Both the position numbers and the translations under genes were made by a program. DNA of 5,227 nucleotides from Spirochaetaceae bacterium (GTDB lineage Bacteria; Spirochaetota; Spirochaetia; DSM-2461), in NCBI GenBank assembly GCA_016342385.1, contig JAEINM010000311.1:1-5227 (forward strand), written 5' to 3'. Below the pieces are notes generated by a model, which saw nothing but the letters and a program-made list of their open reading frames with translations, was not told the DNA's origin and ran no database searches. Positions 1-5,227 of the stretch are shown one piece after another (positions within the stretch are counted from its first letter, which is position 1; each line of letters begins with the position of its first letter).

Positions 1-1
1 G

Positions 2-316
2 GTGATCGGGGGATTCGGTACAGGAAATATTCAAAGCCGGTTGATCGGTACAATGAAAAAAATTTCAGAGAAAGGAATCCCCATGGTAATTGCCACAGTA
101 TGCCATAAGGGGTCTACGATGCTCAGCCAGTATTCCGTTGGTCAGGCTGCTGCAGAAGCCGGCGCTATAGAGGCAAAAGACCTGACTCATCAGGCCGCGG
201 TTCAGAAGCTGATGTACGCCTGCGGTAAGGTCAAAAAAGACTTCTCACTTCTTTCTCCAAAGGACAGAACTGATATATTCCATATTCAATACTCCAGTGG
301 CTCTAGATATGAATGA
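2..316 (+). CDS. L-asparaginase, C-terminal part (5' end outside window)
   Basis: This is the last 104 residues of an L-asparaginase, which hydrolyses L-asparagine to aspartate and ammonia. The reading frame is already open at the left edge, and the first visible codon (GTG, Val) is internal, not a start. The text VIGGFGTGNI is the conserved strand and loop that opens the small C-terminal domain of asparaginases (usually G-x-G-x-G-N). It is followed by the family's 'rGipvV..t.C..G' strand (here KGIPMVIATVCHKGS), the 'Y.vG..a.eaGai.a.Dlt..aa..KLmy' helix region (here QYSVGQAAAEAGAIEAKDLT and AVQKLMYACG), and a short polar tail. Family members are usually about 320-350 residues, so roughly two thirds, including the catalytic threonines, lie upstream. 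The absence of a visible signal peptide says nothing because the N-terminus is missing. The pattern resembles cytoplasmic type I (AnsA-like) enzymes, but type I and type II cannot be separated from this part alone. Confidence 0.9.
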   Translation: MIGGFGTGNIQSRLIGTMKKISEKGIPMVIATVCHKGSTMLSQYSVGQAAAEAGAIEAKDLTHQAAVQKLMYACGKVKKDFSLLSPKDRTDIFHIQYSSGSRYE

Positions 317-349
317 AACAGGGGAGTGAAAAAAGAGAAAAGTAATAAA

Positions 350-376
350 AAACAGGCGTGTAGGAAACACCTGTTT
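350..376 (-). terminator. Rho-independent terminator for the acyltransferase gene, possibly bidirectional
   Basis: AAACAGG (350-356) pairs with CCTGTTT (370-376) over 7 bp. After one mismatch a further 2 bp (G-C, T-A) can form. Read on the minus strand, the hairpin is followed by an unbroken run of T (complement of the A run at 347-352) and then more T-rich sequence, the classic intrinsic terminator layout. It lies about 115 bases past the stop codon of the minus-strand acyltransferase gene. On the plus strand only TTT then AAAA follows, so termination of the asparaginase transcript here would be weaker. Confidence 0.6.
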
Positions 377-490
377 AAAAGGAGATTAATCAGGAAAAAG
401 TTTTATATATTAAATTCTATGAATAAATAGGGAGAATGCAAATTTCCCGTGAATTTTAACAGAGGACTTTACAAGATTAAGCTTTTCACC

Positions 491-1672
491 TTAGAGAGAT
501 GTACACAGCTTATAAAAATCATAGACTTTTTTTGCTGAAAACCGCTTTTTCACAGTGAAAAAACGGTGCAGCTCCTTCTTGCAGTAAAACTCCAGTTTTT
601 CGTGCAGTTGAACATTCATCCCACTAATACTATCAAATCTATATACAGAAAGCTGAGAGTTTTTATCTTTGAACTCCAATTTATCCCTATAGAAATAAAG
701 ACTTCCTCTCCCTCTTTTTCTAAAGGTTCCTTTTTGATCAGGAGTGGAATAGATCAGATTATCATCAGAAAATAGAGGTTCATTTCCCGGATCTTTTTTT
801 ACAATTGTACTGGCTTCCTGCTGCTGCCAGCGATTCCATTCCACTGAATTATCAAAATAGGCTCTTCCGGATTTTACAATAAAATGACCTGTTTCACTAT
901 AATGGACAGAGTATCCGCAGGATTGACAGGAGAAATCATTTCCCTTAGATCTGAATGAACTGATTGAATGACACTGAGGGCATATATAAATAAGCTGTTC
1001 TATGTTTTGAGCCCGCTTTCTGCCTTTAAACCTAATCCCTTTCAGCCTTTCACATTTGTATTCATTGTGATCCAGCGCGTCCTTTAAGGCCTGAATTATT
1101 TCGCTAGTCTTTTTTTCCCCCGGTCCAATCCCGTCAAAGAGAATTTTATAGGTGATAAAGACTCTTCCTCTTCTAAAGGATGTTCCCCATCGGGGCCCCA
1201 TCAGATAGGCTCCCTCGATCAGAGGAACCACTATGGGAACATTGAGCATACGAACCATTTTTGCCGTTGATTCAATAAGAGGAAGTGTCGCACCATCCCA
1301 GTTCTGGAGCCCTTCAGGAAAAACCCCTATGACTTTTCCCGACCGTGAAGCTTCGATCATCTTTTTCAGAGATGTCAGGTCTGTTGTATTTTTTGTTATG
1401 GCTATAGCCCCGGTCTGAGCCAGAAGCCAGCGCGTAATAGGATTCCGGAAAGACGAATCAGATACAACATAGTGAAACTTCTCATCAATGGGTGCATTTA
1501 TCAAAAATGGATCAAAAAAACTGCAGTGATTGGGTAGTACAATATAGGGTTTTTCCAGTCTCTTGACAGAATCAAGACCAATGTACTCAACACGGAAGTA
1601 TTTGACGACTATTTTTTTGAAAAACCATCTGGCCATTCTGTAGACTGGTGTATCTCTCTCACTCTTCAACAA
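491..1672 (-). CDS. PlsC-like acyltransferase with C-terminal zinc ribbon and beta-rich tail
   Basis: This 393-residue protein belongs to the PlsC/LPLAT acyltransferase superfamily, which transfers fatty acyl groups onto (lyso)phospholipid or related acceptors at the inner face of the cytoplasmic membrane. The N-terminal domain has the catalytic H-x4-D motif (NHCSFFD, His49 and Asp54), and the acceptor-binding FPEG motif sits at residues 118-121. Hydrophobic segments such as VPIVVPLI (145-152) follow. The usual PlsC core of about 240 residues ends near residue 220. A four-cysteine zinc ribbon then appears (Cys231-x2-Cys234, Cys249-x2-Cys252), and the last 80 or so residues (GSLYFYRDKLEFKD onward) look like alternating beta strands ending in a helix, in the manner of a GRAM/PH-like domain. 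That last point is inference. The start is a TTG at 1672, with GAAAGG 7 bases upstream. A second TTG follows directly, and the first in-frame ATG is Met13, which lacks a Shine-Dalgarno. The exact acyl acceptor is unknown. The gene is divergent from the symporter gene. Confidence 0.85.
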   Translation of the reverse strand: MLKSERDTPVYRMARWFFKKIVVKYFRVEYIGLDSVKRLEKPYIVLPNHCSFFDPFLINAPIDEKFHYVVSDSSFRNPITRWLLAQTGAIAITKNTTDLTSLKKMIEASRSGKVIGVFPEGLQNWDGATLPLIESTAKMVRMLNVPIVVPLIEGAYLMGPRWGTSFRRGRVFITYKILFDGIGPGEKKTSEIIQALKDALDHNEYKCERLKGIRFKGRKRAQNIEQLIYICPQCHSISSFRSKGNDFSCQSCGYSVHYSETGHFIVKSGRAYFDNSVEWNRWQQQEASTIVKKDPGNEPLFSDDNLIYSTPDQKGTFRKRGRGSLYFYRDKLEFKDKNSQLSVYRFDSISGMNVQLHEKLEFYCKKELHRFFTVKKRFSAKKVYDFYKLCTSL

Positions 1673-1679
1673 TCATTTA

Positions 1680-1685
1680 CCTTTC
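1680..1685 (-). promoter_or_regulatory. Ribosome binding site deciding the TTG start of the acyltransferase
   Basis: The minus strand reads GAAAGG, then 7 bases, then TTG (1672-1670). A nearer ATG at 1676-1674 is only 3 bases from the site, is out of frame with the acyltransferase, and meets a stop after five codons. The site therefore supports TTG initiation, at this codon or at the adjacent TTG (1669-1667). Confidence 0.55.
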
Positions 1686-1690
1686 AAAAA

Positions 1691-1740
1691 GACAGTATAT
1701 TATCTGTTATATATCCCCTGTCTCTATTATAATGTAATTG
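1691..1740. promoter_or_regulatory. Divergent promoter region between acyltransferase and symporter genes
   Basis: The 78 bases between the two start codons must hold promoters for both directions. On the plus strand a perfect TATAAT lies at 1728-1733, inside the palindrome ATTATAAT (1726-1733), which reads identically on the other strand. It has no good -35 match, and initiation near 1740 would leave a leader of only about 11 bases. A second plus-strand candidate is an extended -10, TGT-TATATA (1705-1713), with a weak TTCAAA at 1683-1688 (spacer 19). On the minus strand TATACT (1699-1694) has a weak GAGACA 19 bases upstream. The region clearly has promoter character, but which hexamers are used cannot be settled by eye. 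Confidence 0.4.
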
Positions 1741-1741
1741 T

Positions 1742-1745
1742 GGAG
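1742..1745 (+). promoter_or_regulatory. Ribosome binding site of the symporter gene
   Basis: GGAG lies 5 bases before the ATG at 1751. It selects that codon over the in-frame methionines at residues 9 and 11. Confidence 0.65.
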
Positions 1746-1750
1746 ACATT

Positions 1751-3178
1751 ATGACATTTTCATGGACTTTTTTTATGGATATGGGGATTATTTCCCTTGC
1801 CCTGCTGACAGCGACCTATGTAAGAAGTAGAGTTCTGTTTTTTCAAAAATTTCTTATTCCCAATTCTATTATTGCCGGTTTTATTCTCCTCCCATTTTAC
1901 AACTTTGTCCTGCCCCAAACTGGAATTTCCTCTTCCGGACTGGGAGAGTTGGCCTATCACCTACTCAGTATTTCTTTTATATCGATTACACTGAGAACAA
2001 ATACATGGAAGAAGAGAAAAAGAGGTAAAAATATCTTTGCCACCTCGGTCATTCTCATCACCACGATGATCGGTCAGACCATAATCGGCGTGACAGTCAC
2101 CCTAATATTCATTGCAACAGTTAGACCGGATCTCTTTCACTCTTTTGCTTATCTCCTTCCTCTGGGATTCGCCCAGGGGCCCGGACAAGCCTATGCCATC
2201 GGTGAGAGCTGGAGGGTATTCGGAATTGAGGATGCCGGTTCAATTGGTCTGACTTTCGCTGCCATTGGATTCATTCTCTGCAGCATTGGTGGGATATTTC
2301 TGATAAATTATGGTGTAAAGAAAGGATGGATCTCCCGAGATCAGCTCAATGATTTAAAAAAAGAACACTCCACAACCGGAATTGTTCCGGAAGGTACAGA
2401 AAAACCCATAGGTTCCAGATTATCCACAGACTCCGATGCTATAGATTCCATGACTCTCCATATTGCTCTTGTTATGTTCACCTACCTCTTCACATTTCTT
2501 TTATTGAAACTGATAGGAATTCTCCTGGCTCCCGCCGGTCCGATTGGAGTGGAACTGGCGGAAAACTTCTGGGGTATCAGTTTTATCTTTGCCGCTCTTT
2601 GCGGATTAATGATAAAGAACCTGCTTAAACTCTTTAGAATTCAGTACATTGTTGATAATCCCACTATGCATAGAATATCCGGCCTCTCCATTGACCTTAT
2701 GGTAACCAGCGCTATTGCTGCCATATCCCTTATCATTCTTATGCAATACTGGTTTCCCATAGTGGTGACTGTTCTCATCGGGGGAGTAGTAACAGCTCTG
2801 CTTATTCCCTGGTTGAGTTCTCGCCTGTTTACCGACTATCCCTTTATCAGAATGGTTCTCCTCTTCGGTGTTTCAACAGGAACCCTATCTACTGGACTGG
2901 CCCTTCTCAGAGTCGTGGACCCGGAATTTGAAACTCCTGTTGCTGAAGACTACAGCTATTCTGCGGGTCTGACATTTTTTATGTTTATTCCCTTTATTCT
3001 GACCATTAACTTCCCCTCCAAAGCCTTTGCGACAGGAGACCCCAAATGGATGTGGATGGCTGTGGGAATAATTTTAGCGTATCTTGTATTTATAATCATT
3101 GCCGTCCTATCCATTTCAGGAACAGGACTCTTTAAAGGAAAACGCCTTATGTGGAATACATTGCTGATAGAGAAATAG
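1751..3178 (+). CDS. gltS: GltS-family sodium:glutamate symporter, long form
   Basis: This 475-residue integral membrane protein belongs to the glutamate:Na+ symporter family (ESS), which imports L-glutamate with sodium across the cytoplasmic membrane. The N-terminus has a first hydrophobic helix (residues 8-22) and a second containing IPNSIIAGFILLPF (36-49). The signature GFAQGPGQA at 139-147 matches the conserved G-x2-x-GPGQA re-entrant loop of the family. A hydrophilic linker of about 40 residues (roughly 195-233) divides the protein into two halves, as expected for this two-repeat fold. The matching loop of the second half appears to be FGVSTGTLSTGLALLRVVDP (372-391). At least ten hydrophobic segments are visible. 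E. coli GltS is 401 residues, so this is longer, with extra length in the linker and around FETPVAEDYSY (393-403). ATG at 1751 is supported by GGAG 5 bases upstream. The GNAT acetyltransferase gene follows after 43 bases with no visible terminator, so the two are probably co-transcribed. Substrate is assigned by family only. Confidence 0.88.
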   Translation: MTFSWTFFMDMGIISLALLTATYVRSRVLFFQKFLIPNSIIAGFILLPFYNFVLPQTGISSSGLGELAYHLLSISFISITLRTNTWKKRKRGKNIFATSVILITTMIGQTIIGVTVTLIFIATVRPDLFHSFAYLLPLGFAQGPGQAYAIGESWRVFGIEDAGSIGLTFAAIGFILCSIGGIFLINYGVKKGWISRDQLNDLKKEHSTTGIVPEGTEKPIGSRLSTDSDAIDSMTLHIALVMFTYLFTFLLLKLIGILLAPAGPIGVELAENFWGISFIFAALCGLMIKNLLKLFRIQYIVDNPTMHRISGLSIDLMVTSAIAAISLIILMQYWFPIVVTVLIGGVVTALLIPWLSSRLFTDYPFIRMVLLFGVSTGTLSTGLALLRVVDPEFETPVAEDYSYSAGLTFFMFIPFILTINFPSKAFATGDPKWMWMAVGIILAYLVFIIIAVLSISGTGLFKGKRLMWNTLLIEK

Positions 3179-3183
3179 AAAAC

Positions 3184-3222
3184 GGGAGAGATAGAATGAC
3201 AAGGACTAAAGGAAATTTTTGA
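3184..3222 (+). other. Possible 8-codon leader ORF coupled to the acetyltransferase gene
   Basis: In the gap after the symporter gene, GGGAG (3184-3188) is followed 7 bases later by ATG (3196-3198). This opens a short frame encoding MTRTKGNF, whose TGA stop (3220-3222) shares its final A with the ATG of the acetyltransferase (TGATG). The acetyltransferase's own Shine-Dalgarno lies inside this mini-ORF. The arrangement would allow translational coupling. It may equally be chance, given its length, so this is recorded as a possible leader peptide and not as a gene. Confidence 0.3.
3208..3213 (+). promoter_or_regulatory. Ribosome binding site of the GNAT acetyltransferase gene
   Basis: AAAGGA lies 8 bases before the ATG at 3222. 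An in-frame TTG immediately before it (3219) is 5 bases away and could also be used, but the ATG has the better codon and spacing. Confidence 0.6.
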
Positions 3223-4004
3223 TGGAAATTATTGATCTGGATGATTACCATAAAAACACCTATTTCAAGTGCCTGGAAGACTGGTCGGAAGAGATGGATG
3301 AAGCGGGTAACAAAAAGTCCCGATGGTATGAAATCTACAAAGAAAAAGGCCTGAGAGTAAAACTGGTAATTGAAAATGAAAAAGCTGTCGGTATGATTCA
3401 GTACATCCCCATTGAGCAGTCTTTTGTGGATGGGAAGAATCTCTATTTTATCTATTGCCTATGGATTCACAGCTATAAACAAGGAGTGGGAGACCATCGG
3501 CGTAAGGGATTGGGAAAAGCTCTACTCAAAGCAGCAGAAGAGGATGCCCGAACTCTCGGAGCCAATGGGATAGCAGCCTGGGGCATAGCTCTACCCTTCT
3601 GGATGAAAGCTTCGTGGTTTAAAAAACAGGGATATAGGGTTGCCGATAAAGACGGTATGGCCAGGCTGATGTGGAAACCCTTTACTGAAGAGGCAGAGAA
3701 ACCTCTATGGATTAAACAGAAGAAAAAACCTGAGTTGGTCCCCGGTAAGGTGACCGTTACATCGTTTATACATGGTTGGTGTCCCGCTCAGAATATTGTT
3801 CACGAAAGGGCAAAAAGAGCTTCTGAGGAGCTGGGAGAGCCTGTTCTCTTCAGAGAAATAAACACAAGCGAAAAAGAGAATTTCCATGAGTGGGGCATTA
3901 CCGATGCTCTCTACATAAATAAAAAGAGAGTAAACACGGGACCACCCCCCTCATACGAAAAGATAAAGAAACAGATTCTACATTTTTATTCCAGACGTAT
4001 GTAA
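3222..4004 (+). CDS. GNAT family N-acetyltransferase with C-terminal thioredoxin-like (YoaP-type) domain
   Basis: This 260-residue, apparently cytoplasmic protein has two parts. Residues 1-155 form a GNAT acetyltransferase domain. A beta strand with VKLVIENEKAVGMIQYIPIE (47-66) is followed by a strand ending at the acetyl-CoA pyrophosphate-binding motif A, R-x2-G-x-G at 93-98 (RRKGLG), and its helix KALLKAAEEDA. The later segment with WFKKQGYRV (132-140) is the usual closing GNAT motif. Residues 176-260 look like a small thioredoxin fold: strand VTVTSFIHG, then WCPAQN with a single Cys187 at the usual active-site turn, a helix, a strand (VLFREINT), and GITDALYINKKRVNTGPPP, which resembles the family's later strands and proline loop. 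GNAT proteins with such a tail occur in the YoaP-like group. Only one cysteine sits at the site, so a CxxC disulfide reaction is not expected there. The acetyl acceptor is unknown. The gene lies 43 bases after gltS, probably in the same operon, and its last 19 bases overlap the convergent gene. Confidence 0.78.
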   Translation: MEIIDLDDYHKNTYFKCLEDWSEEMDEAGNKKSRWYEIYKEKGLRVKLVIENEKAVGMIQYIPIEQSFVDGKNLYFIYCLWIHSYKQGVGDHRRKGLGKALLKAAEEDARTLGANGIAAWGIALPFWMKASWFKKQGYRVADKDGMARLMWKPFTEEAEKPLWIKQKKKPELVPGKVTVTSFIHGWCPAQNIVHERAKRASEELGEPVLFREINTSEKENFHEWGITDALYINKKRVNTGPPPSYEKIKKQILHFYSRRM

Positions 4005-4996
4005 TTATATGCGGTCCCTCCAATTGATGTTGAACTGGAAGCGGCTCCTACTGTCTTGCGGGTAAAGGTATTGTCAGATGAAACATCAAAAATGTATTCC
4101 CCCTGAGATTCACTGTAATTCCGGGCAAATCCAAGGTTATATGTACTATTTGCATTTCGAACAACGGCCTGAACCCTCTGCCAGGTTGCACCAGAACTAT
4201 ACCCGGTCTCTTTCTTTACGGCACCATCATAGAGATTTCCATCGTCATCAAAAAATAGAGAAACCACCTTACAATCAGTATTTAATGGATCCGGTGGATT
4301 TGAATACTGGGAAAATGCATAAACTTCTTTTGTCAAAGATGTATTTATACCCAGAACGACATCAGGTGCCGTTACGGCAAAAGTTGCCGTTCCACTGGGA
4401 TATAATGCCGGATAGTAGGCAAAGGGTGTCGATGATGGCAGGTCTGTATTATCACCGTCCCAGAAGAGCACCGTGTAATCCAGATCGACACTACCTGTAA
4501 CAACAATAGCGCTGTCGGCACCTATAAACTCCGGTTCGGGGAAGTAGCTCTGAATAACCATTCTCCCGTCAGTTCTATCGGGAGAAATAGCCGGAACAGT
4601 CATATAATCATAACCGGTCCAGGCTGCACTTGTAGAACTTCCCGATGATCCTACAGTCCCCGATGCTGTTGTAAAATAGAACATGCTGTCATTATCATTA
4701 TATGCCCAGGCTTTTACCTGAACACCCTCATTAGTAAAATCAAAACTCAGCTCATTGGCAGTTACATCGGCCTCTTCAATACTAATACTGCCTATGGCTT
4801 CTCCACTGAGACCGGCCGTTAAATCTACCACCCGATTGGGAGATGAAGCACCTATGGGATTGGAGTACTTTTCCTTTAAGTTTATATTCAGAACTTCAAC
4901 TTTTAACCCATCAACTTCTGCAAAAAAAACTTCTGCTGAAAGAGTGCAGAGGATAAAGGAAAGTGCAATGATTACAATATTTTTTTTCATAATCAT
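3986..4996 (-). CDS. Secreted beta-rich protein of unknown family
   Basis: I do not recognise this 336-residue protein. It begins with a signal peptide: MIMKK, a hydrophobic core (IVIIALSFILCTL, residues 7-19), and likely cleavage after LSA (21) or FFA (26). Cys17 lies inside the core without a small residue before it, so a lipobox is unlikely. The mature part is acidic, rich in Ser, Thr, Gly, Asp and Tyr, and full of short alternating hydrophobic stretches, as in beta-sandwich or beta-barrel surface proteins. It has a Ser/Thr/Gly run at about 109-126 and only one further cysteine (Cys242). A loop F-D-D-D-G-N-L-Y-D (249-257) resembles a calcium-binding loop but is a weak match. It ends in TAYNYIRLE. 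The ATG at 4996 is chosen because GGAGAGGG lies just upstream. A GTG at 4999 and an ATG at 4990 are alternatives. The start overlaps the stop of the small lipoprotein gene (TGATG), so the two are probably translationally coupled. Location is likely periplasm or outer surface. Confidence 0.75.
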   Translation of the reverse strand: MIMKKNIVIIALSFILCTLSAEVFFAEVDGLKVEVLNINLKEKYSNPIGASSPNRVVDLTAGLSGEAIGSISIEEADVTANELSFDFTNEGVQVKAWAYNDNDSMFYFTTASGTVGSSGSSTSAAWTGYDYMTVPAISPDRTDGRMVIQSYFPEPEFIGADSAIVVTGSVDLDYTVLFWDGDNTDLPSSTPFAYYPALYPSGTATFAVTAPDVVLGINTSLTKEVYAFSQYSNPPDPLNTDCKVVSLFFDDDGNLYDGAVKKETGYSSGATWQRVQAVVRNANSTYNLGFARNYSESQGEYIFDVSSDNTFTRKTVGAASSSTSIGGTAYNYIRLE

Positions 4997-5121
4997 CACA
5001 CCCTCTCCAGTTCCACTTCTACAGTAGCACCCTTTTTACAACTTAGGGATGTAAGAGAAAAAACAGCAACAAGAGAAATCGCCAGAAGAATAACAAAAAT
5101 CCTTTTCAAACTTTTTTTCAT
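4996..5121 (-). CDS. Very small lipoprotein precursor (41 residues)
   Basis: This short gene encodes MKKSLKRIFV..., a basic N-terminus followed by a hydrophobic core (residues 8-26) and LTSLSC with Cys28. Ser at -1 and Ser at -3 fit the relaxed lipobox seen in spirochaetes, though not the strict L-A/S-G/A-C pattern. Cleavage and lipidation at Cys28 would leave a mature lipopeptide of only 14 residues, CKKGATVEVELERV. Support for a real gene is good. A GGAGG ribosome site is 5 bases before the ATG at 5121, a well-spaced promoter lies just upstream, and the gene ends by overlapping the next start codon by one base. An in-frame extension upstream to 5187 is rejected because it would cross that promoter. 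Function is unknown. It could be a membrane-anchored partner of the downstream secreted protein, a leader that serves mainly to couple translation, or the truncated front of a once larger lipoprotein. Confidence 0.65.
   Translation of the reverse strand: MKKSLKRIFVILLAISLVAVFSLTSLSCKKGATVEVELERV
5001..5008 (-). promoter_or_regulatory. Ribosome binding site of the secreted protein, inside the lipoprotein gene
   Basis: The minus strand reads GGAGAGGG, formed by the last sense codons (Glu-Arg-Val) of the lipoprotein gene. Counting from the GGAG part, the ATG at 4996 is 8 bases away. This decides for that start over GTG at 4999 (5 bases) and ATG at 4990 (14 bases). Confidence 0.6.
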
Positions 5122-5126
5122 AATAA

Positions 5127-5131
5127 CCTCC
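5127..5131 (-). promoter_or_regulatory. Ribosome binding site of the small lipoprotein gene
   Basis: A full GGAGG sits 5 bases before the ATG at 5121. This sets the start of the 41-residue precursor and is the strongest Shine-Dalgarno match noted in the window. Confidence 0.75.
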
Positions 5132-5146
5132 ACGTTATCAACTATA

Positions 5147-5175
5147 TTTATACCTGAATCCGTATAAAACTTCAA
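5147..5175 (-). promoter_or_regulatory. Sigma-70-type promoter of the lipoprotein / secreted-protein operon
   Basis: On the minus strand TTGAAG (5175-5170) and TATAAA (5152-5147) are separated by exactly 17 bases. Matches to TTGACA and TATAAT are 4/6 and 5/6. Initiation near 5140 would give a leader of about 20 bases ending in the GGAGG site, a compact and sensible layout. The sequence to the right (5176-5227) shows nothing I can assign. Confidence 0.65.
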
Positions 5176-5227
5176 AGATTTGATCAAAAAATTGAATTGG
5201 GGACTTCAGAAGAAAATAGCTGCTGTT

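Noticed and set aside
430..448. Hairpin GGGAGA / TTTCCC with a 7-base loop
   Set aside because: Only 6 bp including one G-U pair, and no U-tract on either strand. Too weak to call a terminator or regulatory RNA.
1674..1676. ATG on the minus strand just upstream of the acyltransferase start
   Set aside because: It is out of frame with the acyltransferase, stops after five codons, and is only 3 bases from the ribosome site.
4019..4039. Imperfect inverted repeat TCCAATT / AACTGGA past the acetyltransferase stop
   Set aside because: One mismatch, few G-C pairs and no following U-tract. It lies in coding sequence of the opposite gene, so it is not a convincing terminator.
4078..4500. A 140-codon open frame on the plus strand opposite the secreted-protein gene
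   Set aside because: Its product is His/Arg/Pro-rich with no domain character. It lies wholly antisense to a gene that has a signal peptide, ribosome site and promoter, so it is a composition shadow.
4996..5121. Entericidin-type small lipoprotein (toxin/antidote pair)
   Set aside because: Similar in precursor size only. The mature sequence CKKGATVEVELERV shows no entericidin features and there is no second copy alongside.
4996..5187. Longer reading of the small lipoprotein starting at 5187
   Set aside because: The extension would cover the TTGAAG-17-TATAAA promoter and places a non-signal segment before an obvious signal peptide. The ATG at 5121 has a perfect GGAGG site.
5138..5227. Minus-strand frame open from the right edge to a TGA at 5140-5138
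   Set aside because: About 29 codons with no recognisable protein features, and it runs through the promoter. It could be the end of an unseen gene, but nothing here supports that.

Overview
The window is a moderately AT-rich bacterial chromosomal segment with six protein genes. I see no tRNA, rRNA, CRISPR array, insertion sequence or other mobile element. The gene set fits a free-living or anaerobic spirochaete best. The clues are a long-form GltS-type symporter, a PlsC-type acyltransferase with an added zinc ribbon, and a small lipoprotein with a relaxed lipobox. This placement is an inference from protein character, because no rRNA or marker gene is present.

Layout: (1) Bases 2-316 (+) hold the C-terminal third of an L-asparaginase whose start lies outside the window. 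(2) Bases 317-490 are a tail-to-tail intergenic stretch with a hairpin at 350-376. On the minus strand a U-tract follows the hairpin, so it best serves the acyltransferase gene. (3) Bases 491-1672 (-) encode a PlsC-like acyltransferase with a C-terminal four-cysteine zinc ribbon and a beta-rich, GRAM/PH-like tail. It starts with TTG. (4) Bases 1673-1750 are a short divergent promoter region. (5) Bases 1751-3178 (+) encode a GltS-family sodium:glutamate symporter. Next, 43 bases on, comes a two-domain GNAT acetyltransferase (3222-4004, +) preceded by an 8-codon mini-ORF that ends on its start codon (TGATG). (6) On the minus strand, reading leftward from a good promoter at 5147-5175, are a 41-residue lipoprotein precursor (4996-5121) and a 336-residue secreted beta-rich protein of unknown family (3986-4996). 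These two genes overlap by one base (TGATG). The second gene runs 19 bases into the 3' end of the acetyltransferase gene.

Functionally, asparaginase releases aspartate and ammonia and GltS imports glutamate, so the left and centre have an amino-acid-use flavour. They are separated by the oppositely oriented acyltransferase, so co-regulation is not evident. The least explained part is the right-hand two-gene unit. Its first product would mature to a 14-residue lipopeptide, and its second is an exported protein I cannot assign to a family.
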